Positions 1 through 7,882 of a stretch of 64,000 nt of DNA are shown piece after piece. Origin of the DNA: Pseudomonas sp. QS1027 (GTDB lineage Bacteria; Pseudomonadota; Gammaproteobacteria; Pseudomonadales; Pseudomonadaceae); NCBI RefSeq assembly GCF_002814235.1, contig NZ_PHSU01000038.1, positions 1-64,000 on the forward strand, read 5' to 3'. Position 1 is the first letter of the stretch. Each line of letters begins with the position of its first letter. The notes beneath the pieces were generated by a model. The model was given only the letters and a program-made list of their open reading frames with translations, was not told the DNA's origin and made no database searches. The position numbers and the translations under genes are program-made.

Positions 1-143
1 TAAGTAAGTGCCATTCAAATCTGTCCCCTTTTTCGTCGTCGGGGCCAAGAGGGCTTACAACCTTGACTCGATACCGGCTAATGGGTGTCCCCTTTTCGGC
101 TTTACCGCGCTAGTCACATCAAGTTGACTGGCCGGTATACGAA
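1..143. other. Window edge downstream of the CDI operon, with short repeated TGTCCCCTTTT text
   Basis: No coding region can be supported here. The text TGTCCCCTTTT occurs at about 26-36 and again at about 86-97, both followed by a CG-rich triplet. Similar GGGGACA-type text is often seen near degenerate REP-associated transposase remnants, but no transposase is visible. It lies just beyond the last gene of the toxin/immunity operon, where cassette exchange commonly leaves debris. Confidence 0.3.
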
Positions 144-542
144 TCACACTGCAATACGCAACATTTTGACCTCTTGCGTCTCAACATCCAGACACACAAC
201 GCATGCCACTAAGGTACCTTTATCGATGGCATTGTCGATCTTTCTCGCGAGCTGAGCGGTTTCTTGCAGGCAGTTCAAACTCATAACCAAGGTATTTAGC
301 CAGGGCTTAGAATACTGCGTATGTGGCCCAAGCGACGCAGTGTCAAGCTGTAAACCACCCTGTGCATCGAGAAACTTCAACCCGAGGAGCAACGTTACGT
401 TGCTATCACTTTCGAAAATAGCAAGTTGATCATTATTGTAATCACCACCGTAACGTCCCGGGATAAGTGCTGCTCCTTGCCGCAGCACCAAAGACTCGAA
501 TAGTTGTGTTCTCTCTTTGGCCTTCTCCGAAAGATGGTTCAT
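144..542 (-). CDS. Small protein resembling the CdiA C-terminal toxin domain (possible inactive toxin paralogue)
   Basis: This 132-residue protein has no signal peptide, so it is probably cytoplasmic. Its ATG overlaps the stop of the preceding immunity-like gene as ATGA, which implies translational coupling. From about residue 14 to the end it can be aligned by eye with the last ~110 residues of the CdiA protein upstream. Shared features in order are LxES...RQG, a YG pair, an aspartate, VxLL, a lysine, GG, a tryptophan followed by SL, DxA, GTL and a final DxE. I count about 29 identical positions in about 105. The toxin reads LLDSK; this protein reads LLLGLK, so the putative catalytic aspartate is absent. 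The family is not one I recognise. It may be a decoy, a second antitoxin subunit, or a decaying displaced toxin. Confidence 0.7.
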   Translation of the reverse strand: MNHLSEKAKERTQLFESLVLRQGAALIPGRYGGDYNNDQLAIFESDSNVTLLLGLKFLDAQGGLQLDTASLGPHTQYSKPWLNTLVMSLNCLQETAQLARKIDNAIDKGTLVACVVCLDVETQEVKMLRIAV

Positions 543-1345
543 ATCGTTCTCAAAAAACTGAAATACGGATCATAGTGGTCCAATGCATTGACCGGAAGCC
601 ATTGCGCCGGAATGAAAGGCGTCTCACATTTCACCTCATAACCACTACGCCAGGCAATTTTGGCGTAAATGACGCCGAAGGTTGAAATCAGTCCCTCGGA
701 ATATCCGTTCTCGCTACTGAGCCTTTTTCTTATGGATGCCGCCGACGTCAACTCAAGCAAAGCGTGCTCCATGGCAGGCTTGTCCCCATTGGCTAGAGCC
801 ATGAAAAACTCATTGTCCAACAAGAACATCTGCTTCGCCCCTTTAGGCGGCTTTTCCCTCATTAATAGGCAGCGCTCACTCAACCGCCTCATGTCCCCTT
901 TGGCCGCCAATACAATCTGATAAGCCAGAAAGTCGGCCGTGGTGGTTGATTGAATGCGTTTTTCATCGACTATATCGCGGCACTGACAGAACCAATCGAT
1001 GAGCATTTCATTATCCGAAACCAGTGCCCTCATGAAATCCAGCGTTTTAGGAAGGAAATTTATTTTGTCGCTCTGCAACGAGAACTGATATCGATGCAAT
1101 GACTCAGCGACAGAGAACCAGCGCTTCATTTCCTCAAGATCAGCGGTCTCGAACCAAGCGAGCATTCCCCGAGCAAATGCATAGGACGAAAGCCTTTCGG
1201 CACACGCAGCAGGATTTCCCCGCTGATTTTCTATATTCGTCACATAACCTTGCACATCAAAACCACCCTCAAGATGTGACTTGATATGTTCCAACCTGGC
1301 CTCGGCCTTGGCAGCTGCCGCACCGTATGCGCTCCACACACTCAC
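539..1345 (-). CDS. Candidate CDI immunity protein (Imm49-like)
   Basis: A 268-residue soluble, helix-rich protein without signal peptide or membrane segment. By position it is the immunity gene: it starts 10 nt after the cdiA stop. Its start is GTG at 1345, preceded by a GAGG ribosome-binding sequence that overlaps the cdiA TGA, so translation is probably coupled; a second in-frame GTG lies two codons further on. The size and the pattern of acidic and aromatic residues (ERCLLMREK, LALANGDKPAMEHALL-like text) recall the Imm49 immunity family, from memory. The inferred role is to bind and block the toxin domain at the CdiA C-terminus in self and sibling cells. Immunity function is a context inference; the family assignment is tentative. 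Confidence 0.65.
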   Translation of the reverse strand: MSVWSAYGAAAAKAEARLEHIKSHLEGGFDVQGYVTNIENQRGNPAACAERLSSYAFARGMLAWFETADLEEMKRWFSVAESLHRYQFSLQSDKINFLPKTLDFMRALVSDNEMLIDWFCQCRDIVDEKRIQSTTTADFLAYQIVLAAKGDMRRLSERCLLMREKPPKGAKQMFLLDNEFFMALANGDKPAMEHALLELTSAASIRKRLSSENGYSEGLISTFGVIYAKIAWRSGYEVKCETPFIPAQWLPVNALDHYDPYFSFLRTI

Positions 1346-1355
1346 GCTATAAACC

Positions 1356-4300
1356 TCACTTCAACTTCGCGATGATCAACTGCCCTGACTCACGGTCCAC
1401 ACCAGCGACCCCCTTGGTCAGGGTTCCATTTTTCAGTGCCTTGTCAACCGCCTTAAATGCCGCTGACTCCTTGTCAAGGCTGCCCAACACTTTTTCAACC
1501 CATTTGTCAGACATCTGAACGATATCATTGGCGTCACGTGACAATGAGATACCGCCATTTATCTGCTTGGAGTCGAGCAGGATAACGGACTCTCCGTCAG
1601 CGCTCATATATACATGGTCAAACCCATTGTTGCTTCCGTATTTCCCCCCGTCCAACGGCTGAAGCCCCTGCCGCTGGCTAACCGATTCCACCAGCTCCTC
1701 CGTGAGTGCGCCTGAGCGATCGACGCCGCTAGCAACTTGCTGAGCCAATGCCCTTTCCGTTGCAGTCAGATCGGTAATAGCATAACCGCCAGCGTTCAGC
1801 TTAGTCGCACTAACATAGCCTCCGGCGGTTGGCTCTAGCGCGGACAGCTCATCGATTGCCGGAACACCTGACTTGATCGGCTCGGGCTTTGAAATGACAG
1901 GCCGATTAGGCGTTACAGTCGCCTCGCCATCAGTAATGGCACTGCCAGGATTCAAGTTTTTCGCCGATCTAGTTTCGAGTTCAGCAACTCGCTCTCCCAA
2001 CTCGGCACTGTCCTTGAGAACCAGTTTACCCAACGTCTTACTGGACACCTCGATCCCGACCTTAGCCAGTGTCACGCCTGCCTTGGCAGCACCGCCGATA
2101 CCCGTCACAACACTGCCCACGGTGTAGATCAATAACCCGAGGTCACGCCCCAGTTGAACAGCCTGCTCATCCCCCCCTGTCTCCAGAGCAATCTTCATCC
2201 GGTCGATGCTTGCTACCAAGCTATCAGCCGCAGCGGTACCAAGCTTCGCTCGTACCTCATCGCTACTGACAACAGAAGCCAATCCGCTCAATCCCTCGAT
2301 AGGGTGGGCTAGAAACTGAGAGAGCCCCTCCACATCCTGCAAGCCACCTTGGGTGATACCCAAGCCGATACCGCTAGAGGTCAAAAGGTCCTGCTTCACC
2401 GAAACACCGGACCATTTAGCCAGGACCGCAGCCTTGGCGACGAGCCCCACGGCTTCATCCATTTCCTTATGGGCTTGTACAAGCTGCTGCGTCGCCAACC
2501 AGTTATTATCTACGTTGGCGGTTGCTGTATTGTTTGCAATGGCGGCGTCGTTCGGGTCGCTTCCCGCCGCAATTCCGGTCACCAGACTAGTAATGATATT
2601 GCGCTTGGCTTCACGCTCGGACTGTGTTTCGTTTGGATCGGTATCCTTGAACAGATTGGTCAGGACGCTACTGGCCGCACCGCCCATTGCACCCGATGAG
2701 CAGCCCTGGCTGCTGGCCACCGCTCCCGCACAACCCAAGATCGCATGCAGCGCCGTATGTATCGGATCACCCTCCTTGATATCGCCCTTGAGGACCAGTT
2801 TGCCAATGTAATCTGCCCCTTGCTGCTGGACGTAGTTGACCACCATATTTTGTGCAAACTGGCTCGTACTGCCGGTTACCCCGCCACTGACACCAGCCAC
2901 CAACGCCGTTGTGATCTGGCGATAGGTGCCCCCTGCCCCCCAGTCGTTGGCAATATCTCTGGCCTGACGATTGAGCTCAATCGCATTATCTATTAGAGCC
3001 TGACGTTTCTCGGGGGACAATGTAGGATCATTGGCTGCTGCAAAGGCTGCGTCGGCCAACGCTTTTTCCTTGTCAACTTCATTGGCTCGAGACTCCAGAT
3101 AGACGCCAACGTTCTGCACAAACTTGGCCGTGATATCAAACCCAGCCTGAATCTCCTGCTGATTGAAAATCGGCTTGAGCTTGTTACTGCCATCCCTGTC
3201 GCTGGAGACGTCGGTATTGATCGCCGCAATCGCCTGCGCCGCCGTCTGCCCCGTCAATGCCTGCTGTTTCGAGTCATCGTTGATCTTGACGGTCGCACCG
3301 CTGATGCCGCTCTGAGTCGTACTGCTCGACTCCCCACTGGCAATCAGGGCAATCGGCGCATTGGCGCTGACATTTCCATTGCTCGGGACCGGAGTTCCAG
3401 GAGCACCAGCCTGTTGGTTACCCTTGGCATCACGACCAATATCCCCGCCAACGCCACCACTCAACCCAATGCTACTGGCGTCGTACTCTGCTTTGTTCCT
3501 GATATCAGAGGTCGTCAACGTACCGGTGGATAGGCTGTTCTTCCCATCCTTGACGGCCTGATCGGTACTGGCAATCACTGCGCCATTGAGAGAGGTGTTG
3601 CCTTTGACATCGACCTGGAAGCCATCATCGCCAGCCTTGATGCCCGTCTGCTCACTGACACTGGCATAGTCGCTGTTCATCTTCTGCTGGTTAAGGCTCG
3701 CCGTGCCACTCACGCCGTAGCAGAACGGCGGAATACAAATACTCACACCGACACTGGCATCTATTTGCTTGGAGCTGAATTTGCTGGTGTCCTGCACACT
3801 GGACAGGTTCAGGTCACCACCAACATTGGCTTGTACTTGATTGGCAGTGACCACCGCGCCCTTAAGATTGGTGTCGCTACCGCTGTCGAGCGTGGCCTTG
3901 TTGCCGGCTTTGAGCTGAGTATTGGTCTGGGTTACATCGCGACCATCGGACTTGCCCATTCCCTTGTTGGCCGCCAGGTCCAACGTGAAGCCGTTTTGTT
4001 GGCCTACGCTGAAACCAATGCCAATACTCGCACCGCTGTTGCCATTGGTGCCGTTTTGCGTCGCCGTGTTTTGCGCGGAGAGTAGATTGATGTCGCCATC
4101 AGACTTCAAATTGATGTCATGTCCGGCATCGATGCGACTACCTAACACATTCAAAGTGCTGTCCTTGCCTGCACCCGAAGCGGTGACGTTGACATCACCA
4201 CCTGCCGCCAGGCTACTGGACACTACGTTCTGGCCGGATTGACTGCTTTCAGTGTGGCTTTCGCTGTTGCTCAAGTTGACGCTGACCTTGAACCCGCCCA

Positions 4301-7300
4301 TGCCGCCATTCATCAGCGTCTGGCCGGCTTCATAGGCCTGCTTGCCACTCATGGCGGCGTTGGCAGCCGCGAGCCCCTGCATCCGAGGATCGGATGTTTT
4401 CTCGCTGGACTGAACAGCCTGCTGAACTCCACGAACCGCATCGACCAACGGAATATCAATGCTGCCGCCAACCGCTGTACGGTTGGAGCTCGCCGTGTGA
4501 TTGGCACTCAAGACGTCGTAGCCGGCCTGGATATCGACATTCTTGGCATTGATCGAGATATCGCCTTTAGGTGCTATGACCTGACTGGCAATTTGGTTGT
4601 AGTACTCGGCAGCGTTGAGATTGACGTCACCGCCCAGGGACGCGACCTGACTCCCAGCCTGCCGCGTGCTTTGGCTCTGATTGCCGTCCTTGAGCTGGAC
4701 AACACCGATTGCGTCCTGCCACCAGGAACCGATTTGCCCGGACTTCTTGCTGCTGGAGGAACTGCTGGACGCACTGGTATTTTCAGCACTGACGATTGCC
4801 AGATTGCGCCCCACATCAATCTGCAGGTTGTTGTCGGTGACCAATGTGCTGCCGCGCACGACAGCGTCACGACCTGTCTTGATGCCAAGACTGTCGGCAC
4901 TGACGCTGGTGCCGATACTGTCGCTGGAGCTCTGCTGGTTCTGCTGCGCTTTCTGCGTAACGTTGGGTGCACCTATCGAATTGAATCCGAACTTGCTGGA
5001 CTGGCTGTAGTGGCTGGAAGTTTGCTGTTGCAGGGCCGTTCCGATCTCCATATCTCGGCCTGCGCTCAACTTCGCACTCTCTTGCGCATAAAGGGCAGCG
5101 GCGTGCAGCGTAAGGTCATTATCAGCTTGCACATCGAGGGTCTTGCCGTGTAGCTCGGTACTGGTCACCGTGGTCTGACTGGAAGATGAACCGCTGCTTT
5201 TGCTGGAGAACATGCCCTTTTTGGAGGACGCCGTGGCATAACTGCTGAAGTTCTCCGCGACATCCAGATTGATATCGTGGCCCGCGCTAGCCCTCAGGTC
5301 CCCATCAGTCGCCAGTTTGGCGCCTTGGGTATTGAGGTCCTGCGCGGCAGAAACCACGAGCTTCTTGCCGGCATCGATCGAAGAGCTGACGGCAATATCC
5401 GTTTCGCTCTGGGTCATTGTCGTGCTCTTCCGGCCCCAGGAACCTTTCTTGGTTCTGGAGTAGTAGGAGTAGTCAGTGTTTTCCGCCGACAGCAGATTCA
5501 GGTCCTTGCCGGCATACACATAGGCCTCATTGCCTGCGGATATCTTGCTTGCGATCAGCCCCAGGTCATTACCCGCACTCACCGCAATATTGCCGCCCGC
5601 CGTCACACCGGTTGACACTTGGCGGGTGTGATCTTCCTGGCTGGTGACTCTCCTGGAGTTGCTATATGAATGCTGCTCATCCGCCGCCGAGGCCAGCGTC
5701 AGATTCTCGGTCGCGGCCATGGAGATATCGCGCTTGGCATCGATCTGGCTGGCGATGGCCGTCAGATCACGACCAGCCGTCATTTGCAGATCGCGCCCGG
5801 CACTGACCGTCGCCCCCGTCTGAGTAACGGAACTGTCGTTTGCCCCCCTGCCATAGTAGTTCGTGGATGAGCGACTCTCAGTGGCTGCGATATCGATATC
5901 GCGCCCGGCATTGATTCGCGTATCGCCACCGCTCTGCAGCACGCTGCCGTTATTCTCGACGTCGCGTCCGGCCTTGAGGCTGAGGTTGTTCGCCGCTTCG
6001 ATACGCGCAGCGTTGTCGAGCGATTCACGGTGTGCACTGACGAAGCCTGCCGTCTGGTCGCTGCGGTTGACGTCGCGCTGGTTGAGCACATCGCCGGTGA
6101 CAGCCGTTACATTCACATCGCGCCCGGCAATGATGCCGCCCGACTTGTTGACGATGTTGTTACCCGCCAACAAATCCAGGCGATTGCCCGCTTCGATCAA
6201 ACCGGTGTTGACCAGATCATTGCCCGCTGTCGCCTTGAGGTTATTGCTGGCACGCAAGGTCCCACTGTTTTCCAGGTTCGCCCCGGCAATCAGGGTGACA
6301 TCCGTCCCCTGAATCAACGCCCCATTCGGCGCCAAGCGGTTGGTGGCCTGCGCCAGGTAAAGCACCGGCACCAGCACCTCCTCACCATTGACCACCTGCT
6401 TTTCCATCCAGACGATGTCGTGGGTCAGGGCCGCGACCTGCTCGGAAGTCAAGGAGACACCTACCGACAGATTGAGCTGCTGCTTGCTGCTGATGGCGTT
6501 GTCCATCAGGTACTTGAATAGCTTCTCGTTCGAGGTTTGGCCATCGATGAAGCGTTGACCCGTGCGGGCCACCACCGCCTGCTGAATCAGTTTCTGTTCA
6601 TAGAAACCGTCGCCCAGGCGCTTGGCACTGGTGTCCGGGTTGTAACCCAGACCTGAAAGCAGATAGTCCGAGCTCATGAACTGCTTGAGGTCGGTCAGCA
6701 CCGGGTTGGTTTCAACCAGGTATTTCTGCGGGTTGGACCTGACCGACATATCCGGCAAGCCCTGCACGCGGGCCAGAGTTGATATACCCGGGGTGATCGC
6801 CGGAATCAGCGGGTCGCGCTGAGTCACCGGCAAGGTCGGCGTCACACCGGGAACCACCACGGCCACCGGCTGATGAGCAGCGTCGACCTGGACCGTCCCT
6901 GGCTGGGTGATAGCGGAGGCACTGCTGATGTAGCCCGGCAGTTGGGTGACATTGCTACCGGTATCGACAGGCGCGGCAACGTTGATGACGCTGGCACCGA
7001 CGCTGCTGCCGGTGGCCTGACGGGTGGTCTGAGTCAGTTGTCGATCACTGGCGGCGACCGGCGAGAGATCGTCGATCTGGAAATGCCGCGCCTGAACTTC
7101 CGGCAGGCCTTGTTGACGCTGGGCGGTACTGACCGCAGCGCCACCCATGCTCCAGTTTTGCGAACCGAGATTGGCCTGACTTGCCTGCCGAACCGAGCCA
7201 CCCTGCCCGCTCAGGCGGAACAGGCCATTCTGCCCGGTGGGCAGGCTGAAGCCCGGGAGTGCGAGGGGGTTGACCTGCTGCTGGGCAAGGTTCGGGGGCA

Positions 7301-7787
7301 GTTGGGCATTGATCCGAACCACGACCGGCGCGCCAGTGCCGGCCACCTGGGTGGTCTGGACTTTGTTGGCGCCCGCGCTGAACCCATAGTCCTGGTGAAT
7401 GACGCTATTGGTCAGGTCCTGGGTCGCGGAGATCGAGACATTGCCGCCGGCCTGGATAACGGCGCTACGGCCTGAAGCACTGCCGTCCTTGGCGACTTCG
7501 ACGTCACCGGTCAAGACGTATGACAGCAGTTGGCTTGGCAGTGCTACGAGGTTGTTGCGGTCATACTGGGATTGCTGGTATTGCCCATAGTGAGAACCAA
7601 GAGCCAAGGTTTGCACCACCTGGCCTGTGATGGGGTCTCTAAATCGAACAGTAGGAACTGGGGCCCCACTCCCATCAGGTCCGGAGCGCTCATAAGTCTC
7701 AGCAAGAGCCCTGCTCAATCCACCGGAATCATTGATGTAATAAATATTTGGATAGTCAGGATCGTTTCGCGAGTTGTAGGTAGTCAC
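1356..7787 (-). CDS. CdiA/filamentous hemagglutinin, C-terminal part including pretoxin and toxin domains (separated by frameshift)
   Basis: This is the second part of a giant TpsA exoprotein: 2,143 residues from a GTG at 7787 that is almost certainly not a real start, because the frame stays open upstream to the frameshift near 7970. The first ~1,400 residues carry hemagglutinin-type repeats (AGRDL, AGGDV, ATENLTL motifs). A pretoxin segment follows with long alanine/glycine-rich helices and a VDNNWL motif (near 2505), which corresponds to the VENN motif marking the variable toxin region. About 380 residues follow it. The final ~110 contain GFDHVY (about 1610-1628) and LLDSK (about 1566-1580), a D...DxK arrangement like PD-(D/E)xK nucleases. 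Nuclease activity is an inference. The 3' end looks more AT-rich than the core, as expected for an exchanged cassette. Confidence 0.85.
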   Translation of the reverse strand: MTTYNSRNDPDYPNIYYINDSGGLSRALAETYERSGPDGSGAPVPTVRFRDPITGQVVQTLALGSHYGQYQQSQYDRNNLVALPSQLLSYVLTGDVEVAKDGSASGRSAVIQAGGNVSISATQDLTNSVIHQDYGFSAGANKVQTTQVAGTGAPVVVRINAQLPPNLAQQQVNPLALPGFSLPTGQNGLFRLSGQGGSVRQASQANLGSQNWSMGGAAVSTAQRQQGLPEVQARHFQIDDLSPVAASDRQLTQTTRQATGSSVGASVINVAAPVDTGSNVTQLPGYISSASAITQPGTVQVDAAHQPVAVVVPGVTPTLPVTQRDPLIPAITPGISTLARVQGLPDMSVRSNPQKYLVETNPVLTDLKQFMSSDYLLSGLGYNPDTSAKRLGDGFYEQKLIQQAVVARTGQRFIDGQTSNEKLFKYLMDNAISSKQQLNLSVGVSLTSEQVAALTHDIVWMEKQVVNGEEVLVPVLYLAQATNRLAPNGALIQGTDVTLIAGANLENSGTLRASNNLKATAGNDLVNTGLIEAGNRLDLLAGNNIVNKSGGIIAGRDVNVTAVTGDVLNQRDVNRSDQTAGFVSAHRESLDNAARIEAANNLSLKAGRDVENNGSVLQSGGDTRINAGRDIDIAATESRSSTNYYGRGANDSSVTQTGATVSAGRDLQMTAGRDLTAIASQIDAKRDISMAATENLTLASAADEQHSYSNSRRVTSQEDHTRQVSTGVTAGGNIAVSAGNDLGLIASKISAGNEAYVYAGKDLNLLSAENTDYSYYSRTKKGSWGRKSTTMTQSETDIAVSSSIDAGKKLVVSAAQDLNTQGAKLATDGDLRASAGHDINLDVAENFSSYATASSKKGMFSSKSSGSSSSQTTVTSTELHGKTLDVQADNDLTLHAAALYAQESAKLSAGRDMEIGTALQQQTSSHYSQSSKFGFNSIGAPNVTQKAQQNQQSSSDSIGTSVSADSLGIKTGRDAVVRGSTLVTDNNLQIDVGRNLAIVSAENTSASSSSSSSKKSGQIGSWWQDAIGVVQLKDGNQSQSTRQAGSQVASLGGDVNLNAAEYYNQIASQVIAPKGDISINAKNVDIQAGYDVLSANHTASSNRTAVGGSIDIPLVDAVRGVQQAVQSSEKTSDPRMQGLAAANAAMSGKQAYEAGQTLMNGGMGGFKVSVNLSNSESHTESSQSGQNVVSSSLAAGGDVNVTASGAGKDSTLNVLGSRIDAGHDINLKSDGDINLLSAQNTATQNGTNGNSGASIGIGFSVGQQNGFTLDLAANKGMGKSDGRDVTQTNTQLKAGNKATLDSGSDTNLKGAVVTANQVQANVGGDLNLSSVQDTSKFSSKQIDASVGVSICIPPFCYGVSGTASLNQQKMNSDYASVSEQTGIKAGDDGFQVDVKGNTSLNGAVIASTDQAVKDGKNSLSTGTLTTSDIRNKAEYDASSIGLSGGVGGDIGRDAKGNQQAGAPGTPVPSNGNVSANAPIALIASGESSSTTQSGISGATVKINDDSKQQALTGQTAAQAIAAINTDVSSDRDGSNKLKPIFNQQEIQAGFDITAKFVQNVGVYLESRANEVDKEKALADAAFAAANDPTLSPEKRQALIDNAIELNRQARDIANDWGAGGTYRQITTALVAGVSGGVTGSTSQFAQNMVVNYVQQQGADYIGKLVLKGDIKEGDPIHTALHAILGCAGAVASSQGCSSGAMGGAASSVLTNLFKDTDPNETQSEREAKRNIITSLVTGIAAGSDPNDAAIANNTATANVDNNWLATQQLVQAHKEMDEAVGLVAKAAVLAKWSGVSVKQDLLTSSGIGLGITQGGLQDVEGLSQFLAHPIEGLSGLASVVSSDEVRAKLGTAAADSLVASIDRMKIALETGGDEQAVQLGRDLGLLIYTVGSVVTGIGGAAKAGVTLAKVGIEVSSKTLGKLVLKDSAELGERVAELETRSAKNLNPGSAITDGEATVTPNRPVISKPEPIKSGVPAIDELSALEPTAGGYVSATKLNAGGYAITDLTATERALAQQVASGVDRSGALTEELVESVSQRQGLQPLDGGKYGSNNGFDHVYMSADGESVILLDSKQINGGISLSRDANDIVQMSDKWVEKVLGSLDKESAAFKAVDKALKNGTLTKGVAGVDRESGQLIIAKLK

Positions 7788-7882
7788 CTGATAAGCAAAG
7801 GAGGCGGCGGTAAGATAATAGATATCCAGCGTCCGATAGATACGCGTGCGCTCGATTGTTCCACCGACCGCACCGACGTTTT

